Source: Strix aluco
Taxonomy: Eukaryota; Chordata; Aves; Strigiformes; Strigidae
Length of the DNA: 64,000 bases
Direction of reading: 5' to 3'
Assembly (NCBI RefSeq): GCF_031877795.1
Contig: NC_133948.1
Location: 10,214,948-10,278,947, forward strand
How positions within the stretch are numbered: the first letter of the stretch is position 1; every line of letters starts with the position of its first letter. The position numbers and the translations under genes are program-made. This document shows, in pieces, positions 34,300 to 47,500 of this stretch. The notes below the pieces were generated by a model. It was not told the DNA's origin, ran no database searches, and saw only the letters and a program-made list of their open reading frames with translations.

Positions 34300-35400
34300 G
34301 GAAACCCAGCACGTGGCTCCTGCGGAGGTCACGGATCGAGGGCCTCTATATTCACGGCATTGTGGGGGTGATTCATTTTGCCCTGAAGCACCCAGGGAGC
34401 ACCAGCCGAGCAGCTTATCCCACCTGCAGCTGCTGGCTCGAGTCTCACGGCGGGAGCCTGGAGCGGGACGGCCCCATCCTTGCGGCGGGAGCCTGGAGCG
34501 GCGGGGAAGGGCCGGGCCCGCGCACACCCCGCCGGGCCTCCCCACCGGGCCGGGCCGGGCCGGGCGGCGCTGCGAGTCGCGGCCGCCAGGGGCCGCCGGC
34601 GGGGCGGAGCGGAGCGGCGCGGCCGCCCCGGTGCTCGCAGCACTGCGGAGGCGCCGGGCTCTGCGGCGGGGCCGCCGCTCGCCGCGGGTGAGCTCCCGGC
34701 TGGGGCTGCTCGGCAGCACCGGGGGATGGGGGGGCGGATGCGCGGCGGGGCGGCGCGGGCAGAGCTCCGCCGCCGGGGCCAGCATCCCCCCCCTCCCGGG
34801 GCTAGCATCCCCCCCGCCCCTCCTCGGGGCAGCGGCGACCGAGACCGCTGCGCCAACAGCCGCCCACAGCTAGGAGCGGCGCCGGGCACGGGAGCGGGCA
34901 GGAGCGGAGGTACGCACCGCCCCGGGGCTGGCGGGGCCCCTCTGCCCCCCCGCCGCAGCGGGAGGGCAGGGCCCGAGCCGCGCCGCCGGAGGCCGCTCCT
35001 CGCCGGTTCTCCCCGGGGACACGGGTCTGCCGCGCCACGGCCCGCACCCCCGGCCCCGTGCTGGATGGGGCCGGGGATCGGTGACAGCGAGGCGTCACGA
35101 CCGCGGGGCCACCTCAGGTGCCACCTCACCGGGCACCGGGGGCGTGCAGCGGGGAAAGGAATTTGAACCCCTGACGCGCCCTCAGTCGATTAAATCAGCC
35201 CCCGAAGTCCCTGACCTGCACACCCCTCACCTGCAACAGTCCAAAGTGCAGGCGGGCCGGCCTTTGCCCCGCAGAGAAAGGCAGGCTCCGGCGCTCTCCG
35301 CAGGAGCGGGCAGGTACGGGGCGAGCCAGGCGGCCGCACGCAAATCCGGCTGCTGTGCGAGCTGCGAGACAGCGGCAGGCTGAGGTGGAGCAGGAGGAGT
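34300..35400 (+). promoter_or_regulatory. YDJC CpG-island promoter and probable 5' UTR exon
   Basis: The region is very GC-rich, with Sp1-type GC boxes, a GGGCC run near 34545-34565, a direct repeat of GGCGGGAGCCTGGAGCGG near 34450 and 34480, and no TATA box. The coding exon of YDJC is preceded by an acceptor (TTTTTGCTAG, ending 35516), so at least one upstream non-coding exon is required. Good donors in the island are CGGAG then GTACGC near 34909 and GGCAG then GTACGG near 35312. Open frames here are compositional. Confidence 0.7.
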
Positions 35401-35518
35401 TAGCCAGGGGCTGAGTCACGACGGGGTTCGCCCCTGTTGAGCCCGTCTTTTCCTGTTTGCCCATCATCCGCAGACTGCTGATTGTTCCGATTTTCCCTCC
35501 TTTACTTTTTTGCTAGGG

Positions 35519-35566
35519 ATGACCTCTAAGGATGCTTCAGGTGAAGCTAATAGTAACTGGAGATGA
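35519..35566 (+). promoter_or_regulatory. Upstream ORF overlapping the YDJC start
   Basis: If the exon begins at 35517, an ATG at 35519 opens a 15-codon frame that ends in TGA at 35564-35566. It runs in the +1 frame relative to YDJC and overlaps the YDJC start at 35532. It would lower initiation at the main start unless leaky scanning passes it. It lies only two bases into the exon, so its context depends on the upstream exon. Confidence 0.5.
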
Positions 35567-38500
35567 CTTTGGCTATTGTCCTCGGAGAAACCAAGGCATC
35601 GTGGACTGTTTCCTGGCCGGTGCGGTATCTAACGTGTCCCTTCTAGTCAACGGAAGTGCTGCAGCAGATGCAGCCAAGCTGGCAAGGAGGTAAGCTACTT
35701 TCTTTAGCTCCCTTGTGGACAGCCTCCAAAGGCTATCCGTGGAAAGCTAAGCCTGTAAAATTTAGTATTTTGTAAGCCCCAGTATAAACACTGTATCACA
35801 GCCCAGGCTGGTATAAGTAAACTGAATTCCAGGCAGATTTACTAAGACTCTTCATAGTAAACCAAGTGACCTGCCAACCATACCCATGATGGCTCTTTCT
35901 CTAGTATTAGCCACTGTACTGCTAATTTCTTCCTCAGGAATAGAAAGGCACCCCTTTTTTTCCGCAGGATAGAAAGCCACTAACATAATTTGACTAGTAG
36001 AGTTTGGGTTCGTTGGACTTTCTCTTCCCACATCTTTTCTAAAAGATGCACCATCAGAATGAAAGTCCATGCTATATACCCAGACCAAGCTGCTACCCCT
36101 AAACTGTTAGAGCATAGAAGCACAAATCTTTAAATCTCATCTAATTTGATGCATTTCAGCTAGGCTGAACACAGGGTCAGCTAGGTTCATTGCAGAATCA
36201 GGGAAAGGTGTGATTCTGTGACAGCTAAATTATAAGTCTGGGCAGTGGAAACCTTTTTTTAAAAAGCACCTCAATATTTCAATTAATTCTAAGCTTGATA
36301 AATCCATTTGTAAAAACCTGCATACATAAAGAGATGGACAATGCCTTGTACCTACCACCTCTACTCCACAAACTTTTCAGAGGTTGCTGGCACAGTTAGC
36401 ACCCTAGCAAATCAAGTGCTATGTGTTGTTTTCATGGACTTGCCCAGCAAATCCTTTAATAGGAAGCATTACTTGCATTTAGAAGGTAAAACTCAGCTAA
36501 TGCTTCAGCTCCAGTGTGGGCAGGCACTTCGAAGCAGAAGTATGTCCTGATAAGAGAGAGCAGCAGGACTGAGAAACAATTTAGGAAAGCAGAAAAGGAA
36601 AGGAGCTGTACTGGTACTAGAAGAACTAAGACCTTATGCTTCAAATACAGCTGCTGCAGGGGACAGTTTCATGAGAGTCATGCTGTCCTTGTTCTCCTTG
36701 AACATCTTTCCCCATTTGGCTGTGATTTTAGGGGTACTTGGAAATTGCTTGTAGCTTCTTTGGTTTTGGGTGGCACAGAAAAGCCAGGGTGCGGCATTAG
36801 TGGCAAACTGTTCTTCTGTTAAAAGGTTAGAGATTACACACAAACACTGAGAGAACTGCCTCTGGGATGATAAGGGGAGAGGCAGAAGGACACAACACTC
36901 TTGAGATGCCTAAAATCCTATTAGTAAATGAAACAAAAGAAATGTAAAACACAGAGATAAAGCCTCCCCTTCTCTCAGACACAGAGGCACCGTGAAACCC
37001 TTTGAGTCCCAATGCTCTGGTAATGTTGTCAGCTATTTTAGCCATGGTCTTTAGCAGACTTAAATATAGAATCCACCTGGCCTCATTTCCATAGCCAGAA
37101 AGTAGGCCATGTAATCAGAGGTTTAAAAAACATCTTTGAATCCAGGTCATAACACTTGTGCTGACAGCTGATACAGGTGTGAAAAGCCAGGTTGGAGGGC
37201 AGGTGACAGGAGAAGCTGCAACCTGCTGCTACAGTTTCATCTTTTGGGGGGGAGTAGTTTTGAACTGTAAATGTGAATGAAATGGTTTTATATCTGTTTC
37301 TGAGAATATAAGCAGGGTGACTTTGGGAACATCTGTCAGTACTGAAGCTCAACAGCCCAGGTTCTGCAGTTCCTCATTTGTGTAACCCTCTGCAGCTGTA
37401 TTCAGCCCTACTGTATTCAGCATGGGGGAGGCATTTCAGGTTTGGGGGAAAGGGTTGGTCGTGTTCTAATGCAAGCCCAGGTGCTGCTAGTACATGTGCA
37501 CTTAACTGGCACCCGTGCATGTAAACAAACTCGTGTCACCCCTAAGATATTTGTTCTTCTATTGCAAAGGTTCATACAAACTTCTTTTTAGATACAGATA
37601 AGTCAGACTTACTAGAAATGTCATTGAGTCATCCTCATCTTGTGGTGCAAAAATGGGAAAGTATCCCAGTTGCTTGACTGCCTTACCACTGTTACTTGCT
37701 CTTCCCCCTGGTCGGTGTTGTCTCCCATCCCACTGTGAATATTGAGGCTTTGCAACATTTTGTGTTTTATGGGATTAAACCCTGCTCTGTTTTTTTCTCC
37801 CCATGTTTGTCTTCCCCCACAGACACCCAACTAAGCAAGTACTATATATATACAATACATATACACACATGCATATAGGCTTAACTCCATAGCAGACATT
37901 TCAGCCTTGACCAGTGGTGTACGCAGGGAGACTGGATCTCTCACCAGCTGAGAGAAGAGGCTTGAAGCAAGTAGCTGCTTCTTTCCTGTGGTACTTTCCA
38001 GTGTTGTGGTATGTGGACTTTTGCACACATGGTGCCAGGATTGTCAGAGTGCTGGACTGTTTATATGGCTTGTGGAGATTATCTGGGTGGTTCTTAATTG
38101 TCTGTGACATAACCATGTCACTGCAGGTCTTGAGCTCTCTCTCCTCACCTGGTTTTCAGTTAATTGGACACAGGCAAGCTAATTAGTAACAAGACAACTT
38201 CTCTTGCAGGATAGTCCTTCTTAAGCACCTCATGCTGCCCTGCAATGTTAGGACTCAGCATCCTTCAGAAAGGAACACAGTTCTTCTGGTATTTCATTCT
38301 TCCCTTCATTTTCACAATAACTCTGTAGGCTTCTGGGTATACCATCTGTTGTCCTGTGTTTTGATTAGAAACCTTGGCAGAAATGCAATAGTAGTCAGCA
38401 GATCTTTGTACCAGCTCTAATGCAAACTAATTGCAAAACAGGGGAACCAAGCAGTAAAGAATACACCTTCCTTTACATTTAGGTTCTGGATCTTGGGTTT

Positions 38501-41500
38501 TTCTCATTCACTGTCACAACTGGGCTAAAAGAAGGGACCCACTCACTTCAGGCAAAAGAGAAGTTTCAGCAGAGGCCTGATTCATCACCAAGTGACAAAC
38601 CTATTGATAGCAACTGCTAGAGCAGTACATAACCAGAACAGCAGGCGGGAGAACAGACTTCCATTGTGGGTTGGTTTTTTTTTTCAGTAACTCAAAACTT
38701 TTCTCTTTATGGGACATAGACTGACTGTGACTTCCTGGTTATCCATATAATATAATCTTGATTTTCTACTTAACAGGCTCCACCTTGAAGTCAGCTAGTC
38801 TTCCTGGTGATTATTCCAGAGCCTTTTCCAGAGATTGGAAGGGTTATTTTGTTACCTGAAATGAATAGGTCCCTTAATTTTTCCTTAGAAATAAGCAGAG
38901 AGAGACCTAAGATTGTTTGCTGCCATATTTTTCCCAACTTTTGTCAACCAGCTCAGTTGTGAGTATTAGGACCCTTTTCCAGATGATTATATCGAAATAC
39001 TTGATGAAGAGTGACATATTTTTAGAACACAACCTCAGTCTTCCTGTTTTGTTTTTTCAGTTTAAATGCTGCGCATCAGCTACACAAAAGCTGAAGCCCC
39101 CACAACATCTGGGTACATTTAACAGAAGAATCTAACAAAACCACATTTAATTGCTGTCTATGTTTTCACTTCCTTTCCCATCAACACTAATTGCAAAATG
39201 TGTGTATAAATTGTGACTTAATTCTGACCCTCCCAGTCAACATGTGACTAATCTAGAAATCTCTCCTGCTTTCTCATCACTGTTTTATCTGACTGTTAAT
39301 CACATAGCAGACAGTTCCACTGCTGAACTGTATTTGGATTAGGGGTGGGGCCCAATCTGAGGCCTTAAACTAGAACCCCAGAACTTTACTGACAGCAGCA
39401 CTTTTTGCTGATCAGGGATACAGGAGCTTCAGATACATTTTTGATAGAAAGATGTAATTAAAGAGAAAGTCACGTCCCTAAACTATGTTACAGTAACAGT
39501 TCTTAACACTGTAGAGGCTTTGGAGTGTTTCTTCCAGCAGAAATAAGTCCTTAGTGGTAATGGAGCAAGACAAGATGCTATTTGATGAAAGACAGTTAGA
39601 TCTTACAGTTTGCTGAAAGGTAAAAGTGGGGGGAAAGAAAAAAAGTATGCAAATGCCCACATGGAAAAACTAAGAAGTGTACTTTTTCACACAAAGCACA
39701 GCCTTGCTTTGTCTGGCTTCAGACACTTGGATGATTACTGAAGCAGGATGTCTAGATACAGATATTTACACGAGGCTCTTAATTGTGTCACACTTGAGCT
39801 GAAACCCGGTGAACCAGTAATGTCCGGGATAAGGATACAAACAGGATGTTGAAGGTGGGATCTGTTTGCCCATGGAGGAGCAGGGTAGGTGCCATGCTTG
39901 TGCCAGAGCACGCAGCCTTCAGCAAGACAACTGGGACTGTGCTCGGCAAAGCCCTTAATTCCCACAGCCACCGCAGCTGCTCCCAGGAACACAGGGGCTG
40001 CACAGGGACCATGCTGTGGCCAGGCAGGATGTGGGGCATGCATCCACCAAGCTCAGAAATGTGCAAAGCTGGGGGCATGTTAAAGAGTGACTCAGTATAG
40101 TAACGGTCTCCAGGGACCCTTGACTGCTCCGGATATGAATGAACAGGGATCGCAACCGCACAAAAGCTCACTGCCTCAGCAGAGACATTTGCTCAGAGCA
40201 CTTGTGGCAAAAGAAGCAACTACTTGAAAAGGAAGCAGTTTAGTTGATTGTATTTCCTCTATTTGATAACTGGACTGGGCTTCTGACTCAGAAATCTTTC
40301 CAGACTGAATTCCTTGTTGCCCCTTGTAGCATTTGTTGTAAAGGGTATCTTCCTTTTTTCCCCCACCTCTACAGGGGATGCTGAGCAGAGAACCGCAGAG
40401 CCAGGCTGGCTTTAACAGCCAACTGTCAGTGGAAACAGGTCACTAATGGACTAACCTTAGTGACTGCAGAAGCTACCTCTTCTCAGCAAGCTCACAGACA
40501 GCGCAGCCTAATGCTCCTTCTGCTGTAGGAGCACACATTTGTAGACACTGTCCTTTGGCTTTATCAGGAGTGAACTGAACCCTTGTGCTAAATCCTGCTT
40601 CACATCTGTGCTTTCTCCAGGGCAGTGGGACAGACTTGCAAACACCCAGATGCAGGCCTCTGCAGACAGATTGTGGAAGGGTCATTGCTGCTTAAAACAA
40701 CTACCAAAATGAGTTGAGAGACACCAAGCAGATTCCTCAGCATCATTTTGTTTTGGCAACGTAGCTGTTACTGCAGTGCTTTTATCGCAGAAACTAAACT
40801 GTTGCTTGAAGCTCAATGCCAATCCTTTTATTTTGAATCTTGGGTGGAGCAATTAGCAGTTAGATGTGACTGGCAATGACCAGCAGGACTCACCCTGTCC
40901 CATCTATAAAGGACTTGGGCAGAGGAGCAGGTATGAGGTCAAACCCACACAGCTGAGCTCTGTTCCCAGTGAGGCATCACATGCTATATAAGCTGCTTGA
41001 GCTGCTGGCCTCTGCTGCAGTATTTCAGCCAGTAAAATTGCAGATACTTTACAGTCTTTGAAGAGATGTGGGCAATGATAAAGTATGTTTGTGTAGCAGA
41101 AACAATCATCTGATCTCTGAAAAAGGGGCCCTTCCAGGATATTCCCAGAGCTTGACTTTTCTTCCTGCCTTTTTTACAGTACAGCATGTTTTGGCATTGC
41201 TCTTTGGCTGCCGAAGCTACATTTTGGTGGTGAGAGGCACGCAGGAGCAAGAGTTAGTCCAGTGTGTGTAGCAGTTAGTGGGGAAAAAAGCCTGTTGGTT
41301 CAGTCTTAAAGCCAAAGCCTCTGGTCAGGACCAGAGCCCTCTCACCTGAAGTACAGCCTAGCTAATTACTACCATGATTTAAGTTTTGCTCATGTTTTCA
41401 TCTCATTGCACTTAGGACTTCAGATAGTCCTGACACTGCATGAGTGTTAGGAATGAACACTGGGCAGCAGGACATTTGGTGCTGAATAGGAGCATCATCT

Positions 41501-44500
41501 GGCTCATTGCATTCAGAGGAAACATGTATTTAGGTACAGGAGAATGTTAGCTAGCAGCCGAACCCTGCTGTGCCTGCTGCGCTGTCCTCCTTCCCATATC
41601 CTTGCAGCCTTCCCAGCATGCCTGCTTCTGTGCATCTCCCACAGATGAATATCTCTGAATAAGTTTCTCACGTGCTGCATTTTGAGGTTTGGTTTCAGTC
41701 CCTGTATCCCAGAGCCGTTAAACACTAGCAGTTCCTCTTCAGATGCCCCAGCATGGACAGTCTGTCAAACCAGCCAGGACTAACTCTAAGAGAAAACTAT
41801 TAAGATATTCAGCTGGTGTTAGCCAAAGCTCTGAAACACTCTCTAATGTTACAGTCAGAGTCTCCCCTTACAGCGAGAACAAGGCTGTCTCTCTCTGCAC
41901 TTCCACATTCTGCACATTCCCCAGCGCTGGGGCTGGTTTCAGCTCAGGCGGAGGAGCGGCTCTAATGTTACGCAGTGCAGTGCTTGGCTCCGCGGTGTCC
42001 CACACCTGTCGGAGGGGTTTGCCTTTTCCTGGAAATAGCTTCCCTCGCAGCATTTGAGGCACGGCACAATTGGAGGTAGTTCATTCGATGCTCCTGGGAG
42101 ACAACACTGAGAGGCTCAGCTGTTCATTTCTTGCCCTCCCACAACACATGAGAAGGAGAGTGCTCAACAAAAAAAGTGTCTCCCATCTGCTGATTCATGG
42201 TAAGACATGAATCCTTTTTCTTGCAGACGGTAGTGGCTGTGGTACAAACAGCGCTATCAGCTGATGCAGTCAGAGCTTCCCAGAGACATGTTAAAGAATC
42301 TGGGGTGGGCTTCTAAAAAAAACCAAAACAAAACCACAGGCTCCCCCTCTGCCTTTGGGCTCATGCAGGGTACACAGCAGGTCACGGGGCAGAGGGGCAG
42401 CCCTCCTGCCACAGCACCCCTTCTCCACTGTAGCTGCCTCCTGCCCTGCCATCAGCTGCCCACTTAAGGGCCCCCCCTCCCAATGACAGCATCTTCCAGT
42501 GCCTGTGTTAGCAAGCAGTTAGTGTGCACATGTCGTGTGCTCAGGCCCCATGTATGAAACCAGATGAACATTTATCACCAATTATGCAATCAGGCCCTGC
42601 TGCAGAGAAATCACCAAATCAGAAAAGCCAGAGAGGACCTTTCTTTCCAGAAGCAGTTTTCCTCCATTAAGAAAATGTTCAAGCTCCCTAATCACAGAGT
42701 GGACTGGAAAGACATGGACTCATTTTGTTTCACAGAGCTGTCCATACAACTTGACTCATAACATTTATGTCTTTGAGAAGCAGCAGTACCTAGCAACAGA
42801 CTACACCATCCACCTGGAGCACAGGACATGGAGGAGCCAGGAAAAAAGACTTTCAGTGCTGCAAGGGCCAAAGCCTTAGGACCTGAAGGAGCTCAGTGAC
42901 TCTGACTCGGGCCAATCCATCCACAACCCTTCTGTCTCCAGTAACGTGGTGCTTCACTAGTCAGCTTCAGGGCAGCAGACAGAAGGGGAAGATGCCTAAA
43001 TGGAGATTACTTTCGTTATTCTCCTTGTGATACAAGGGATGTAACAGGGACAGACGAGGCCCAGTTTTAGCAGCTCCATGCAGAAGTTCCAGGAAGGATT
43101 TAAAGCATCACAGACTTGTTGCCTTGAAATTAACTCTGCCCCATGACTCAGACTGGGCAGCGCAGAAGGAACATTGCAGTGCTGTCAGTTACTTACTGGG
43201 TCAGCCAGAGGCCAGGGGTTGTCTTGGAAAAAGTTTCAAAGCATCATTTTGGCCACTGATTCTGAGGACTTCCAGAAGTGCTAACGAAATTCAGCACAAA
43301 TCTGAGCACTCACAGGTCCTGTTTTTATTGTAGCGGAATCCACAGCACAGACCAAGAAGGAAACACCAGCACTCTGCAAAGCCCCGTGGCTGAGAGGAGC
43401 CCTGCAGATACACTAGCTCCAGTTTGTTTGTTTTTTTTAATGTTGCAGAGCACAACTAGTTAATAAACTGTACCCTTGTGATTCCTTAGCAAGGCTCTAC
43501 ACTTCCACTGCCCACCTCCCTGCAGTAATGCTTCGTCTGTGCGGGAGAGATGCTACTTAGTACAGCTTAGCCTTGTCACTCAGCAAGGGATCATCTGCAC
43601 CAGTAGACAGAAACTTGGCCACTGCGGGCAATTTCAGCTGCAGCCTCTTGGACCAGGAAACCCTTAAACTCAGACAGTGTTTACACTTGTAGCCTATGCT
43701 GTTGCCATAACAGCTGACTTGGGCACTGTTTATATATGGATTCTACTTAAGGGCAGCTTTAGAAGTTTAAGTAAAACTCAAATGTCTCATAAATGTAGCA
43801 TCTTTAGTAGGGTGAACAACTCAAAGGAATACCTAGCAAGGGCTAATGAAGTGCTTTAGAAAAGGGTTGCAAAGTCCAGATTTTTCTGTTAGTAGTGACT
43901 GCAGGGCAGTTGCTAGTAGCATGCAGTTATAGCATTTAGTGCAGTTACAGAATTTAGCCCAAGATACCTCGGGGCTGCTCTCTCCACATGAGTCAGGGTG
44001 GGAACAGAGTTGGAGGAGTCTCACAGACTGGCCCTTGGCAGACTGCACGGGGCTGTTACTTGGAGATATTCTGCTCTGGTTAGTGTCGTTCTGCTTTCCT
44101 TTCTAGAAGAGCAGAGATACAAAGATTTACTCCAGTGAGTACACCACCACTTTTTAGCTCAGTCTAGATCTTTCACTGAAATCTCCCCCTTTGGCCACAG
44201 TAAGGGAGGTAGAGGTGCAAAGCTTAACAGATATTTCATTCCTGTTACAGACACAACATTCCAATAGGCCTGCATGCCAACCTCTCCGAGGGCTCTCCTG
44301 TATGTGAGGTGCTTAAGACAAACTCTTCTCTGCTCAACCAAGATGGATTCTTCCACGGGAAAATGGGGTTCAGAACAGCCCTATCAAAAGGTCTCCTGAA
44401 TATGTCAGAGGTAGGAGAAAGCCCCATACAACTGTGCAACTTGCTTTCCTGATACAGACCAGCCTGCACTTATGCCAGTGCATAACAGCTGAAGATCCTT

Positions 44501-47500
44501 CCCCGGTCCCAGCTGTGAGTAAGCTTAGAGATGAATCTTTGCTGTGTTGCCTGGGCAGCTGGAGCTGACTTTCTGGGTCCTGGGCCTAATTCTGCCAAAG
44601 GCTCTGCAGCCTTTGAGTACTCATTCCTCCCTGCTTCAGTGCCTGCACATGCTAACGTCCTGTTAACTACTTATCTGAGGGGGCAGAACTGGCATTGGAA
44701 CAGATATTTACAGAGAACCTAGAGATCAGTGAAGGGAAAATTCCAGAGAAGTGCTTAGTAGGCAGTAGGCTTTTCATCACCTTGTGAGAGGCTTCCGTTC
44801 TCGAGAGAGATGGCTGGTTTTGCCCCATGAGCAAGGATGGATGTGTTCAGGGGATCAAAACTGTCTACGGAATACGAGCACCCATTTCCCCGTTCATTTT
44901 AAAGGAAAACGAGTATTCAAACATCCTGTGCATTTTAGAAAATGCCAGTATCATCACCATCCATGTAAGCAGCACCATAAAGGACCCACGCCCAGGGGAG
45001 GCTCTGGGCACCCAGCAGCACTGCATGTCTGTTCACACATCACAGCACTCTGTGCCTCCCAGGGCCAGGTCCCGAGTAGCGGCCAGCGAGGCCTCCAGCA
45101 GCCCCCCCATGCTCTCCTGATCCCGGCCTGCTGACAGGTCTTGCTCTGACCCTCCTCTGCCACGCAGGTGAAGCAGGAGCTAAAGGCCCAGGTGGAGCTG
45201 TTCCGCGAGCTGACGGGTCACCTACCTCCTCACATGGACGGGCACCAGCACATCCACGTCCTCCCAGGTAAGAAGGGAGTCCTCTTCTTCCTGGCGCTGA
45301 GCAGGTGAGAGAGTCAGAGAGCTCAGAGGGGACTCGCTTCGCCACGGCTCCCTGTTTAGGCAATAAACCTGAGAATTCACCCCAGCATCCTAAATTCCAT
45401 GCTGCTGCCCACAGTGATGGAGGCAGACCGGGGCCAGCAGCAGATTGGCCAGTTTAAACTGGAATGCTTGAGTTTGCAAAAGCTGGTAGCTCTTTCAGGG
45501 GCTACAAGAACACCACCCTGTCATGTTTCCAGACCAATCTCTGCAGGTCTCAGCATGCTTTACAGAGATGGACATGTATCTTTTGTCTCTGTTTTGCAAA
45601 TAAGGTCATTGTGGTACAGAGTGAGCAAAAAGGGAGCAAAAAAAATCCAGATTTCCCCACTCCAGCAGTCTGGACAACATTGCTCTTAGCGATTTACCCT
45701 CACAACAAATCTGGCTGTGCAGGGACTTGATGAAGAACTTGTTCTGACAGTGCAGTCACCTCTGGTGCACGCTAGGACCAGAGTCACTAACCTAGCAGGG
45801 GCTGCTGGACTAAGTGCTCAGTGCTGAAGGGAAGACGAGGCACTTCTAGCAGATGTTGAGGGAGTAATGCTCCTGGTATAGAAGGGGACTCCCGGCCAGG
45901 TGAAGAAAACCATTTCAGCAGAAGATAAGCCAAATGGGATTATATTTGCTTAAAACATGGAAAGGAAAGACATCTCTGTGCTAACAGCTTGCAGGGGACA
46001 TGCTGAGCTGGTTATCTGATTCCTGACTACAGCGTCTCTGTTCTTCCTTACAGAGGTCAGGCACGTATTTGCAGAGGTGTTAGAGGAATATGGGATTAAG
46101 TACACACGTGTCCCAATAGAGCCAGGCCTTCATAACTGTGACTGGATTCCACAGTCCCTGATGGATTTTTATCTGGGAGTAGAAGAAGATTCTTTTAACA
46201 CAGTCGATGTGTTTACAAGGCATGGAATAAGGTAAGACAGGCATTACTCACCCTTTCTGTAGTAAAGCTTTAAGATCTTATCAGTTCCTGATAGCATCTT
46301 TTCAGAATGGAACACCACCTTTCTCCTTCCACTTTGGGGCTTACAAGGAAGTTCAGGAGGAGTACAGAAGTGCTGGGGGCACTAGGGTTTAGTAAGAAGT
46401 TCTGTTTGAAGAGATGACTCACTTCCCACCTGAAAGGGATTGCTCTTTTCGGGGTGTGTTTTTCAGCCTTTCTAGTGAAGCTGCCTTAGCCTGGCAGCTG
46501 GGATGGGAGGAGGCTGAAGTGCTGCATCACCACTGGAATTTTAAAAGTACGATCTAGGGAAAGTTTTCAAGAAATAACTTTTCATCTCCCTGGAAGAGTG
46601 GAGAAAGGGTTTTAAGTAGCAGGAAAGAGACTAATTAGAAACAACTGTTTGTTCTTTCGGTGCCCCAGCAGGGGATCGCTGCTCTAAGCAAAGTCTTGCC
46701 AGTGACCTGCACCTCAGGGGCCAAACCCAAAAAGCTCAGCCCTTCCCCCAGTAACATATTTTTCCTAAAATCTCAGACAGTGTTTTATGGATTAAAGACA
46801 TTTCATTTGACACCCTTGCAGTCACCTGTCCTTTGGGGCAGATTTTATTACTTCCTAAATCTACTGAAAAAATTCTTGGATTTTTTTGGTATCTGTTGTT
46901 CTGAACACTAGCAGCAGGCGGGCATTTCACCGTGCTCTTTCCCACCAGAGCACACAGACTGTACTAGAACAGCCCATTTCTGAGGGAGAGACGGGCACAG
47001 CAACTCACAGAGCAGTTCATCAGGAGAGAGTAACCCTCCTTCCAGGGCTTTCACAACAAGGACGCTGCAGGGGAGCTTCGTGGCAGCCCCGCACGCTCCA
47101 GGGCTGCCCACGCTACCGAAGGGGCAGGGGTGGTGTCGGTTTACCTCCGAGAAGCCGCTGCTCCGGCGATCCACCTCTGCGAGGGCACAGGGAGGAACCT
47201 GTGGGGCCGTCCCCGGGACCTTCGTGTTTACACCCACTGCCACACCAGGCCTGCAGCTGCAGCCGCTGCTGCTCGGACACACACCACACTCCACCTCGTC
47301 CCCTGGCATCAGGGGAGGCGAGGAGGGACAGACTGTTACAAAAGAAATGTGTAACACGGGGAAACCCAGGAAAATGAGAAGAGTGGGGTCAGCTGAAGTC
47401 ACAGGGAACCCAACTCTGCAACTCAATTTCAGCATCTGTGCAAAGAGGTACCACGCTGAGCCCCACGAGTTAATTTATAACATGGGAGAGTGCAAGACTG

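Noticed and set aside
34329-35129. 266-codon - strand frame across the YDJC CpG island
   Set aside because: Pure Arg/Pro/Gly/Ala composition in a CpG island and opposite to the gene.
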